From: an uncultured Gemmatimonadota bacterium
Lineage (GTDB): Bacteria; Gemmatimonadota; Gemmatimonadetes; Gemmatimonadales; GWC2-71-9
Length of the DNA: 5,682 nt
Direction of reading: 5' to 3'
NCBI GenBank assembly: GCA_913009915.1
Contig: CAJVYZ010000212.1
Location: 1 to 5,682 of the forward strand
The notes beneath the pieces are model-generated. The model had not been told where the DNA came from and searched no databases. It saw only the letters and a list, made by a program, of their open reading frames with translations. Position numbers and translations under genes: made by a program. This document shows, one piece after another, positions 1 to 5,616 of the stretch; the first letter of the stretch is position 1, and each line of letters begins with the position of its first letter.

Positions 1-160
1 ATATGTAGGAACATGTTACGCTAACTACTCGGTAGTTGTATGTGTACGACTGCAGTTGGTCGGGTCGACCGACTGACCGCGTGTTCATGTAGCACTGGTT
101 TCGTGTGCACATGCGTTTCGTACTTAATGTTTGATTTGCCGTCATTTATTCTTACATTTG
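1..160. other. Unplaced 5' flank outside the sequencing adapter
   Basis: This stretch lies on the outer side of the P5 adapter, so it cannot be assumed contiguous with the genomic insert. It is visibly less GC-rich than the rest, with a T-rich end (about 121-160), and I recognise no gene, vector or RNA in it. The only structure is a near-perfect inverted repeat at 54-74 (9-base arms, one G.T pair, 3-base centre). An open frame starting at 40 runs into the adapter and is an artefact. It may be run-off or mis-assembled sequence. Confidence 0.7.
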
Positions 161-170
161 TTTTTTTTTT
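161..170 (+). other. T10 linker of the flow-cell P5 oligo
   Basis: Exactly ten T residues directly precede the P5 sequence at 171. The surface-grafted P5 oligo on Illumina flow cells carries a ten-T spacer at its 5' end, so this is best read as sequencing-surface sequence that entered through reads running past the end of the template. Confidence 0.75.
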
Positions 171-228
171 AATGATACGGCGACCACCGAGATCTACACT
201 CTTTCCCTACACGACGCTCTTCCGATCT
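171..228 (+). other. Illumina P5 plus TruSeq Read 1 adapter
   Basis: All 58 bases match the TruSeq universal adapter from memory: it begins AATGATACGGCGACCACCGA and ends CTCTTCCGATCT at 228. It is artificial and is the 5' boundary of genuine sequence. Its translations are contaminant signatures: one frame gives MIRRPPRSTLFPYTTLFRS and another NDTATTEIYTLSLHDALPI. Any protein predicted across it is chimeric. Confidence 0.98.
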
Positions 229-230
229 GC

Positions 231-497
231 CGGTACCTGGTAGTCCATGGCGCTCAGGGCCAACCGCTGAGCTATGGGACCGTCGACCTTCTCGGGTCGG
301 GTGGCCGCGTCAGGGGTCATGTGGCTTCATCCTCTCAGGTCGAAACGGTGATCGGCGCGCCTCACCGCGAGCGCTATCGAGTATCCGTTGTCGGGCGCGA
401 TCCGTCGCTGTACTGTAGCGTGACTGACCAATACTATTCAATAGGACGGTCTCAGTGTAGCCCGTCCGCCGTAGTACGGACACTAATACGATCCTAA
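231..497 (+). CDS. 3' end of a truncated gene; possible carboxypeptidase-regulatory-like beta-sandwich
   Basis: An open frame of 88 codons runs from the adapter junction (first whole codon at 231) to TAA at 495-497. It continues open upstream through the adapter, so the true start is lost. About 70% of third positions are G or C over the first 60 codons, which supports coding. The residues include a stretch reading VVHGAQGQPLSYGTVDLLG and, about 30 residues on, IGAPHRERYRVSVVGRDP. This resembles the rhythm of carboxypeptidase-regulatory-like domains (G-x-PL-x-x-x-V-x-L, later YRVSV), but that is pattern recognition only. The last 25 residues, rich in Ser, Tyr and Cys, look less protein-like, so the true end could differ if a frameshift is present. 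The stop lies 27 bases before a small ORF and 65 bases before the regulator start. I cannot assign a function. Confidence 0.5.
   Translation, partial: RYLVVHGAQGQPLSYGTVDLLGSGGRVRGHVASSSQVETVIGAPHRERYRVSVVGRDPSLYCSVTDQYYSIGRSQCSPSAVVRTLIRS
429..443 (+). promoter_or_regulatory. Candidate response-regulator half-site pair (CAATA-N5-CAATA)
   Basis: CAATA occurs at 429-433 and again at 439-443, a 10-base period that suits tandem binding by an OmpR/PhoB-family regulator. The same island contains a TACTAT (432-437) that could act as a -10 box, without a convincing -35, and a perfect 11-base dyad CTATTCAATAG (434-444). It lies about 120 bases upstream of the regulator, in an AT-richer patch of GC-rich DNA, but inside the end of the partial upstream reading frame. 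Autoregulation is an inference. Confidence 0.25.
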
Positions 498-506
498 GAT
501 TTCTTA
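495..506. promoter_or_regulatory. Small dyad TAAGA-TT-TCTTA upstream of the two-component operon
   Basis: Five-base inverted arms (495-499 and 502-506) are separated by TT, and the TAA stop of the upstream frame forms its left edge. The right half extends to CTTAAG (503-508), a half-site type used by PmrA/QseB-like regulators. It sits 57 bases before the regulator start and could be an operator, but such short dyads arise by chance. Confidence 0.2.
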
Positions 507-524
507 AGGGACAAGGACGACCCC

Positions 525-566
525 ATGCGACTCCGGCGGGTCCATCTCGAGGATAACGATCTGTGA
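525..566 (+). CDS. Possible 13-codon leader peptide overlapping the regulator start
   Basis: ATG at 525 opens a reading frame for MRLRRVHLEDNDL and stops at TGA 564-566, which overlaps the GTG start of the response regulator (563-565) as GTGA. An AGGA at 514-517 lies seven bases before the ATG, a good ribosome-binding distance. The arrangement would allow translational coupling into the GTG-started regulator. It could equally be chance in a 65-base leader, and no known leader-peptide family is recognised. Confidence 0.3.
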   Translation: MRLRRVHLEDNDL

Positions 567-1243
567 AGCTGCTTCTGGTCGAAGACGATTCCCGGGTGGC
601 TGCCTTCATCCGGCGAGGACTTCTGGAGGAAGGCCACGTCATCGACGTGGCGGATGAAGCCGAAGACGGCCTGTCGCTGGCCTATGTCGGTCAATACGAT
701 GTAATCGTGGTCGACGTGATGCTACCCGGGCGCAGCGGTTTCGAGATGACGTCTGATTTACGCCGCCGGGGCGATGCGACGCCCATCCTCATGCTCACGG
801 CAAGAGACTCGCGGCAGGACGTGGTCCACGGCCTGGATGTGGGGGCAGACGACTATCTGACCAAACCGTTCGATTTTTCGGAGCTTCTCGCCCGAATCCG
901 GGCCCTGGGACGGCGCAGTCCCCGGGTGGAGGAGAGCGTGCTCAGGTTCGCCGACATAGAGATGGACCGCGTTAGGCATGAAGCCCGTAGGGCGGGACAA
1001 AGCCTCGGGCTCACGCCCACCGAGTTCAAACTCCTCGAAGTGATGCTGCTCGAGCCGGGTCGGGTAGTGAGGCGTACCGAGATACTCGACCGAGTCTGGG
1101 GGATGAGCTTCGACCCGGGGACCAGTCTCATAGATGTCCACATGGCCCATCTACGGAAGAAGCTCGAGGTAGGGAACCGCTCTCGCGTGATTACCACCGT
1201 GAAGGCCGTCGGTTTTACCCTCAGGCACCCAGACCGGGCATGA
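563..1243 (+). CDS. OmpR/PhoB-family response regulator, CusR/CopR-like
   Basis: This 226-residue protein is a typical full-length two-domain regulator. The receiver domain (about 1-115) has the acidic pair E7/D8, phospho-acceptor D51 (in VVDVMLPGRSG), T79, the switch aromatic Y98 and K101 followed by P102, so all catalytic positions are intact. A winged-helix DNA-binding domain follows (about 126-222), with LTPTEFKLLE at 150-159 and the recognition region IDVHMAHLRKKLE. The linker LLARIRALGRR and the segment VWGMSFDPGTSLIDV resemble CusR/CopR metal-responsive regulators more than PhoB. The GTG start is chosen because GAGGA at 549-553 is suitably spaced and the protein begins MKLLLVEDD. Its TGA overlaps the kinase ATG, so the pair is one operon. 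It probably activates efflux genes when phosphorylated; the metal is not known. Confidence 0.93.
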   Translation: MKLLLVEDDSRVAAFIRRGLLEEGHVIDVADEAEDGLSLAYVGQYDVIVVDVMLPGRSGFEMTSDLRRRGDATPILMLTARDSRQDVVHGLDVGADDYLTKPFDFSELLARIRALGRRSPRVEESVLRFADIEMDRVRHEARRAGQSLGLTPTEFKLLEVMLLEPGRVVRRTEILDRVWGMSFDPGTSLIDVHMAHLRKKLEVGNRSRVITTVKAVGFTLRHPDRA

Positions 1244-2670
1244 CGGCGAAAGCCTCATTCAGAAGTCGACTGGCGGTCCGCTTCGCCGTGATCGCCATGT
1301 TGTTGGCCATCTCCGGTTCAGGGATGACGTTCATGGCGCTCAGATACGTACTGAACCGGCGGTTGGACTCCGTGGTGAAACGGCTGGCGGCCATCGAGGC
1401 CTCAGCCACCACCGACTCCTCTGACGAGAGCGTCCACTTTCACGACGCCATCTTCCGGGCCCCCGGCGACAACCAGGACCTGCTGGCGCCATATGCCCAG
1501 GTATGGACACTCCGCGGGGCATCGGTGGCTCGCACCGCCAACCTGCGGGGAGGTGATCTCCCGTTGCCGACCGGCATCCGGGAACGAGTCTCCAGGCTGG
1601 TGAGGCCCGAGCTTTTCACCTTCACCATGCAACGGGAGGAATACCGATCATATCTGTACCCGCTGGGTCTCGTTGGGGAGCAGCACAGCGACCACCTGCT
1701 ACAGGTGGCGGTCTCGACCGCCGAGACTCGCACCGTCCTGCTGAATGTTCTCGCCGTGCTGGGAGCACTGGTGGTAGTAGGAATGGTTGCCGGAGCCGCC
1801 GCGGGATGGTGGCTGGCCGGCTACGCGGTACGGCCGGTGGTAGAGATTACCCGTCAGGCGGAGGGGTTCGAAACCAAGCGAGTCCGGCATCGGATCTCGG
1901 CGCAATCGGACACGGTCGAACTCAGCAGGCTGGTGACGGTCCTCAACGGCATGCTGTCCCGCATCGACGATACCCTCGAGGGGCAGCGCCGCTTCCTGGC
2001 GGATGCCGGCCATTCGATCAACACTCCCTTGACGGTGTTGCGGGGCGACATCGATGTCGCTTTGCGCCGGCGCAGGCCGGCCGAGGAGTACGAGCGGGTG
2101 CTGGCGCAATCGCTTAGAGACCTGAAGGAAGTGTCCACCCTGGCGGACGACCTCATCACCCTGGCCAGAAGCGACGGCGGCGAGTTGCTGCCGGACCTGC
2201 AGCAGGCGTGGGTTGGTGAAGTGTTTGCCAGGGTAGCGCAGCGTTTCCGGTCCAGTGCAGACCGGGCGGGAACCGCCCTCGAGGTGAGATTGGACCAGGA
2301 TGTGAAGGTCTACGCCGATCCAGGCCTGCTCGACCGCGCCCTCGGCAACCTGATCGACAACGCGATCAAGTACGGGCCCGATGGCCCAGCGATCGTCATG
2401 TCCGCATCGGATGATGCGGATGGGTGGGTGACCCTTCGAATCATCGACGGCGGGACAGGAATCGACGGGGAGCATCTCGAGAAACTGACCGATCGATTCT
2501 ACCGGGGCGAACCCGGCCAGCGAAAGGCTCGGGGATCGGGGTTGGGCCTGTCCATCGCGGTGGCCATAGTCGAGAGTCACGGCGGAACGCTCCACATCCA
2601 GAGCACACCAGGCCACGGCACCTCCGTCACGCTGCGGCTCCCACGATTCGAAGGGGCCGATCGGGTCTGA
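1240..2670 (+). CDS. Membrane sensor histidine kinase, CusS/CopS-like, with atypical H-box
   Basis: The partner kinase of the regulator has 476 residues. It has a first transmembrane helix at about 15-34, an extracytoplasmic sensor of about 130 residues, a second helix at about 168-194 and a HAMP linker to about 245. The HisKA helix pair has H258 in ADAGHSINTPLT. The ATP-binding domain has N-box N370/N374 (LGNLIDNAIKYG), G1 D403-G-G-T-G407, F-box FYRG (420-423) and G2 GSGLGLS (432-438), so ATP binding looks intact. The oddity is S259 directly after the phospho-His, where HisKA kinases nearly always have Glu or Asp; T262, the phosphatase-linked residue, is kept. The sensor has no Cys but has HFHD (66-69) and HSDH (149-152), possible metal ligands. 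ATG overlaps the regulator stop (ATGA), with no strong separate ribosome site, so translation is probably coupled. Confidence 0.92.
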   Translation: MTAKASFRSRLAVRFAVIAMLLAISGSGMTFMALRYVLNRRLDSVVKRLAAIEASATTDSSDESVHFHDAIFRAPGDNQDLLAPYAQVWTLRGASVARTANLRGGDLPLPTGIRERVSRLVRPELFTFTMQREEYRSYLYPLGLVGEQHSDHLLQVAVSTAETRTVLLNVLAVLGALVVVGMVAGAAAGWWLAGYAVRPVVEITRQAEGFETKRVRHRISAQSDTVELSRLVTVLNGMLSRIDDTLEGQRRFLADAGHSINTPLTVLRGDIDVALRRRRPAEEYERVLAQSLRDLKEVSTLADDLITLARSDGGELLPDLQQAWVGEVFARVAQRFRSSADRAGTALEVRLDQDVKVYADPGLLDRALGNLIDNAIKYGPDGPAIVMSASDDADGWVTLRIIDGGTGIDGEHLEKLTDRFYRGEPGQRKARGSGLGLSIAVAIVESHGGTLHIQSTPGHGTSVTLRLPRFEGADRV

Positions 2671-2918
2671 TGGCCGCCGGCGGTGGTCCAGGCTACCGAT
2701 CTTCCGGCGGTAGACCTCAGTCGTGGGGGATTCCCCCCACCGAGCGCGCGAAAGCGCCTCTCGGTACCGGGCCGCGCCGGCCGGAGCATTCGCTGCAAAC
2801 CCTACTCTCTGTTGACGATGGCCTGCCTGACCGAGATCGGCGCGGGTGTTGCAACCGGGGCCAATCGCGATCCTGAGACAGGATTCGTCAGGGAGACCAT
2901 CAACCGGCAGGGGCGGCC
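2671..2918. other. 248-base gap between kinase and hydrolase
   Basis: No convincing gene is seen. The gap starts with a perfect 10-base palindrome CCGCCGGCGG (2674-2683) and holds two adjacent stable hairpins at 2723-2760 followed by more GC-rich self-complementary sequence (about 2763-2784). No promoter with both boxes was found; TTGACG at 2812-2817 has no suitable -10 partner. The hydrolase ribosome site AGGGG is at 2906-2910. Confidence 0.6.
2723..2760 (+). terminator. Tandem GC-rich hairpins after the kinase, possible terminator
   Basis: The first hairpin (2723-2740) pairs GTGGGGG with CCCCCAC, seven base pairs around ATTC. The second (2742-2760) pairs GAG plus GCGC with GCGC plus CTC, with one bulged C and a GAAA tetraloop of the stable GNRA type. 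They begin 53 bases after the kinase stop. Neither is followed by a T tract, so they are not classical intrinsic terminators. They may terminate weakly, protect the 3' end of the two-component mRNA, or be a structured leader of the hydrolase. Confidence 0.35.
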
Positions 2919-3797
2919 ATGACGCATTCATCGCTTGCCGGCGGGACATCGGGATCCGGGGAATCGGCGCCCGCCCGCCCGCGCTCAACGACGACTCCAC
3001 TTCTCCATCACCGCGAGCTGGGCCGTAATGGGCCCCTCATCGCCTTCCTTCCCGGGGTCGGCGGTACCACGCGCTACTTCGAGTCGAGAGTGGCTCCCCT
3101 TGCGACGGAGTACCGGCTGCTGCTTGTCGACCCCCTTGGGTTCGGTCGCTCACCCAAGCCGTGGGTCCGCTATTCGGTGGATCGCCATGTGGCCGAACTC
3201 AGGCGGGTACTGGAGAGACGCGGACCGGTGACACTGGTCGGGCATTCGTTCGGCGCCATCCTCGCAGTCGCCTACGCGGCCCGCTTTCCCGATGCCGTAG
3301 AGGGTATGGTACTCATTGGCTTGCCACACTTTGGTGGTGAGGAGTCCGCCCTGCGGTATTTCGGGCAACGTCCGGGACCTGACCGCTGGTTCTTTACCCA
3401 CATTGGCCTCGCGGCCCTAGCCTGCCTGGTAACCCGACGGCTGCTCGGGCGGGTGCTTCCACTCCTGCTCCCCGACTTGCCCCGTGAGGTGGCGGAGGAT
3501 CTGGTGCAACACACTTGGCGGTCCTCGACATCGACGATGTGGGAGTGCGTCTATCGCCACGATGTAGCGCTTGACGCGGCCCGACTTCGGCCAGGACTGC
3601 CAGTGACACTTCTCCACGGGGCGCTTGACTTGACGGCACCCCTGTCCGGGGTGGAACGGCTGGTGGCCTCGCATCCTCGGTGGAGCCTCCAGGTCTTTCC
3701 CGAGGGCAACCACCACCTGTTTCTTCAGTCGGCCGAATCCTGCCTAGAGGCGCTCCGATTCGTGACCACCGCGAGCCGGGTCAAATGCCCCAGCTAG
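2919..3797 (+). CDS. Alpha/beta-fold hydrolase of unknown substrate
   Basis: This 292-residue protein has the usual length and order of a single-domain alpha/beta hydrolase. After a Ser/Pro/Arg-rich leader of about 30 residues comes the oxyanion-loop strand IAFLPGVGG, then LLLVDPLGFGRS, and the nucleophile elbow GHSFG with S110. The likely acid is D237 (LLHGALDLTAPL) and the likely His is H265 (or H266) in EGNHHLFLQ, so the triad appears complete. Residues about 150-190 form a hydrophobic, Leu-rich lid that might touch membrane or a lipophilic substrate. ATG is chosen for the AGGGG a few bases upstream. It lies 248 bases after the kinase and 180 before the YHS gene, on the same strand. Esterase, lipase-like or dehalogenase-type activities cannot be separated from sequence alone, and a link to metal resistance is not evident. 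Confidence 0.88.
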   Translation: MTHSSLAGGTSGSGESAPARPRSTTTPLLHHRELGRNGPLIAFLPGVGGTTRYFESRVAPLATEYRLLLVDPLGFGRSPKPWVRYSVDRHVAELRRVLERRGPVTLVGHSFGAILAVAYAARFPDAVEGMVLIGLPHFGGEESALRYFGQRPGPDRWFFTHIGLAALACLVTRRLLGRVLPLLLPDLPREVAEDLVQHTWRSSTSTMWECVYRHDVALDAARLRPGLPVTLLHGALDLTAPLSGVERLVASHPRWSLQVFPEGNHHLFLQSAESCLEALRFVTTASRVKCPS

Positions 3798-3977
3798 ACC
3801 GTCATACGGCGCGTGGTTGGGGCTACGTGAACCCATGGCGGCCAAGATAACTTATTGACTGCAATAGAGTTGAAACTTCAGGGCCGGGGGTACGCAACCT
3901 GCCCTAGGCACGGTCACCAGCCCAGTTAACAGAGGTTCATCTGGGCGCTACCGGTTGGATGACAGGGGAGGCCAGGG
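3798..3977. promoter_or_regulatory. Intergenic region with AT-rich island and hairpin before the YHS gene
   Basis: An AT-rich island (about 3846-3880) interrupts GC-rich sequence. It holds the dyad TATTG-ACTG-CAATA (3853-3866), a TTGACT that could be a -35 (3855-3860, no good -10 found), and overlapping short dyads AGTTGAAACT and TGAAACTTCA (3869-3880). Its TGACTGCAATA echoes TGACTGACCAATA upstream of the regulator (421-433). A hairpin pairs GCCCAG (3920-3925) with CTGGGC (3941-3946). GGGGAG at 3965-3970 is the ribosome site of the YHS gene. A metal-responsive promoter here is plausible but unproven. Confidence 0.35.
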
Positions 3978-4160
3978 ATGCACATCGTAGATCCGGTTTG
4001 CGGGAAACACATCAACCGCAACAAAGCCCATATGGTGGTGACCTATGAGGGCAACGAGTACTACCTTTGCTGCCCATTGTGCCAAGCCACCTTCGAGAGG
4101 GAGCCCGAGAAGTTCTTGCGGCGTGTCCGGGGGGAACGTAAGGTCCGGATTCGACGATAG
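3978..4160 (+). CDS. Small stand-alone YHS-domain metal-binding protein
   Basis: The whole 60-residue product is one YHS/TRASH-type domain. It begins MHIVDPVCG, has an aromatic core YEGNEYYLCC, and ends CQATFEREPEKFL before a basic tail (RRVRGERKVRIRR). The family pattern is DPVCGM ... Y-x-G-x-x-Y-Y-F-C-x-x-x-C-x-x-x-F-x-x-x-P; here C8, C31 and C35 sit at the expected ligand positions with an extra C32, while the Met after CG is Lys. Such domains bind soft metals such as Cu or Ag and often occur in P-type ATPases, metallochaperones or efflux loci. No signal peptide is present, so it is likely cytoplasmic. GGGGAG lies seven bases before ATG. The gene is 98 bases before the outer-membrane channel, suggesting co-expression and a metal chaperone or buffer role (inferred). 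Confidence 0.88.
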   Translation: MHIVDPVCGKHINRNKAHMVVTYEGNEYYLCCPLCQATFEREPEKFLRRVRGERKVRIRR

Positions 4161-4258
4161 GACCCGTCGCAAATGCTGAGGTCGTCTACCCCGCCTCCTC
4201 AACTCTCGGACCTGTCATCCCATTGTAGCGGTATCAACTGACATTCGGAGGCAGATAC

Positions 4259-5596
4259 ATGCGCATCCCCCGCGCGAGGGGCACGCTAATAGTGTTTCTC
4301 GCAGTCGCCGGCCCGTTGGCGGCCCAAACACCAACGGTCCCCTTGGCCGAATCGGCAACAGTTGAAGCCGCCCGGTTCGGGTTGGCAGAGAGTTCGGTCG
4401 CGTCCCAAGGTGACACGCTGCGACTGGCGGATCTCGTCGACCAGGCCATGCGCGAGAATCCCAGGTTGCTGGCGGCGCGACTGCAGGTCGACGTTGCGCT
4501 CGAGCGGATACCTCAGGTTGGTGCTCTGCCCAATCCTCAGTTGGTCTTCGGCGTCAAGAACCGGCCCCTCGATGGTTTCGGAACCGACCCGCAGATGACC
4601 ATGAACGTCATCGGGGCGGTGCAGCGTTTCCCGTGGCCGGGCATTCAGGGATTCAGTAAGGAGCGAGCCGAGTATCTGGCCGAGGCCGATCGTTTGGATG
4701 CCTCGGAGGTCGAACGGCAGCTGATCGCGCGACTGCGGGCGGTCTACTACCGGGCGGCCTACATCGATCGGGCAATCGTCATCATGGACAACACCCGCGC
4801 GTTGCTGCGGGGTTTTCTCGAAGTAGCCCAGACTCGCTACGCGGTTGGGGCAGGGGTACAGCAGGACGTACTCCAGGCCCAGGTGGCTGTGGCCCGAATG
4901 ACGGAAGACATCACCGTTGCCGAACAGCACCGTCTGGCGCTGACGGCGCGCATCAACGCGCTGGTTGGGCGCTCCTGGGATATTGCGGTCGGCGCGTTGG
5001 AGTTGCCCGTGGTGCTGCCGATCCTGCCCACAACGGACTCGCTGACAAGGCAGGCGGTGGACCAACGCCCGTCATTGGCGGCGGCGCTACGGCGGGTGGA
5101 GGCGGCCGAGGCCGGCTATCGAGCCGCGCGGCGGACGCTGTATCCGGACATCACCTTCAAGGTGGAGTACGGCGAGCGTCCCCAGTACGTGGACTTTCTG
5201 ACGCTCATGGTTGGGGTAGAGATCCCGCTCTGGGCGGGGAAACGCGAGCTGCCGCTACGGCGGGAAATGGATGCGGTCCGGCTGAGAGAAGAGGCGCGAG
5301 CCCGCGACCTGTACAACGAAACGGTAGCCCGGGTCCTGGAACTGCGGGCCGAGGCGGAACGCGCCCGCAAGCTGGCCGAACTGTATGCCGGAAGCATCGT
5401 CCCCCAGGCACGGGCGGCGGTGGAGTCCGCCCTGTCGGCCTATCGAGTTGGTGAAGTGGACTACATGACTTTGGTAGAGAGCGAATTAATTGTGAACCGA
5501 TACGAGATACAGACGGTGAGTCTCCGTGCCGATTACCACCGGGCACTGGCGGAGCTGACGGCGCTCATCGGTGAAACCCCGGGAGGTATTCAGTGA
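4259..5596 (+). CDS. TolC/CzcC-family outer-membrane efflux protein
   Basis: The 445-residue protein is the usual length of an outer-membrane factor, the channel of a tripartite RND exporter. A Sec signal peptide (basic MRIPRAR, hydrophobic LIVFLAVAG, cleavage near A22/Q23) has no lipobox Cys, and the protein has no Cys at all, unlike the lipoprotein CusC. Two OEP repeats follow (about 50-240 and 260-440). Family hallmarks are NPRLLAARLQVDVALERIPQ, ALPNPQL, RFPWPG, YAVGAGVQQDVLQAQ and, in the second repeat, YRVGEVDYMTLVESEL. The PNPQL and FPWPG motifs are typical of the CzcC/CusC metal-efflux branch. GGAGG at 4247-4251 lies seven bases before ATG. Its TGA overlaps the GTG of the next gene as GTGA, the expected place for the periplasmic adaptor. 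Drug or solvent export is a less likely alternative. Confidence 0.92.
   Translation: MRIPRARGTLIVFLAVAGPLAAQTPTVPLAESATVEAARFGLAESSVASQGDTLRLADLVDQAMRENPRLLAARLQVDVALERIPQVGALPNPQLVFGVKNRPLDGFGTDPQMTMNVIGAVQRFPWPGIQGFSKERAEYLAEADRLDASEVERQLIARLRAVYYRAAYIDRAIVIMDNTRALLRGFLEVAQTRYAVGAGVQQDVLQAQVAVARMTEDITVAEQHRLALTARINALVGRSWDIAVGALELPVVLPILPTTDSLTRQAVDQRPSLAAALRRVEAAEAGYRAARRTLYPDITFKVEYGERPQYVDFLTLMVGVEIPLWAGKRELPLRREMDAVRLREEARARDLYNETVARVLELRAEAERARKLAELYAGSIVPQARAAVESALSAYRVGEVDYMTLVESELIVNRYEIQTVSLRADYHRALAELTALIGETPGGIQ
5581..5586 (+). promoter_or_regulatory. Strong ribosome-binding site for the truncated downstream gene
   Basis: GGGAGG lies inside the last codons of the channel gene, six bases before GTG at 5593. 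It decides the start of the next gene, although only eight of its codons survive. Confidence 0.6.
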
Positions 5597-5616
5597 AGAT
5601 CCACCACCTCGTTGCT
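5593..5616 (+). CDS. 5' fragment of the next gene, probably an RND periplasmic adaptor
   Basis: GTG at 5593 overlaps the stop of the outer-membrane factor (GTGA) and has GGGAGG at a good distance. Eight codons read MKIHHLVA, compatible with the start of a signal peptide, before the adapter begins at 5617. In czc/cus-type operons the gene after the outer-membrane factor is normally the membrane-fusion (HlyD-family) adaptor; that identity is inferred from position only. Translation past 5616 into the adapter gives RSEEHTSELQSH and a stop, which is artificial. Confidence 0.55.

Noticed and set aside
54..74. Near-palindrome with nine-base arms in the 5' flank
   Set aside because: It lies outside the adapter in sequence of doubtful origin, so no biological reading is justified.
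40..243. Open frame of 67 codons on the + strand
   Set aside because: Its second half is the translation of ten T plus the P5/Read 1 adapter; it is an artefact.
236..246. Minus-strand match to the first 11 bases of the 16S 806R primer
   Set aside because: The match ends there and no rRNA sequence follows; chance.
239..281. Imperfect stem-loop with a perfect 6-pair core (GCTCAG/CTGAGC)
   Set aside because: It lies inside a probable coding frame and no T tract follows, so a terminator role is not supported.
229..283. tRNA-like sequence on the minus strand (CATAGCTCAGCGGTTGG)
   Set aside because: The D-arm-like part is followed by an over-long loop and no anticodon stem can be formed; the T arm would lie in adapter.
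2683..2922. 79-codon open frame ending ATGA over the hydrolase start
   Set aside because: Third-position GC is about 72%, but the GTG start and the inner ATG at 2818 lack ribosome sites, the frame spans the strong hairpins, and no family is recognised.
1699..3000. 433-codon open frame on the minus strand
   Set aside because: It is antisense to the clearly recognisable kinase, has no recognisable domain, and long antisense frames are common in GC-rich genes.
4286..5065. 259-codon open frame on the minus strand
   Set aside because: It is a shadow of the outer-membrane factor gene, with no recognisable motifs.
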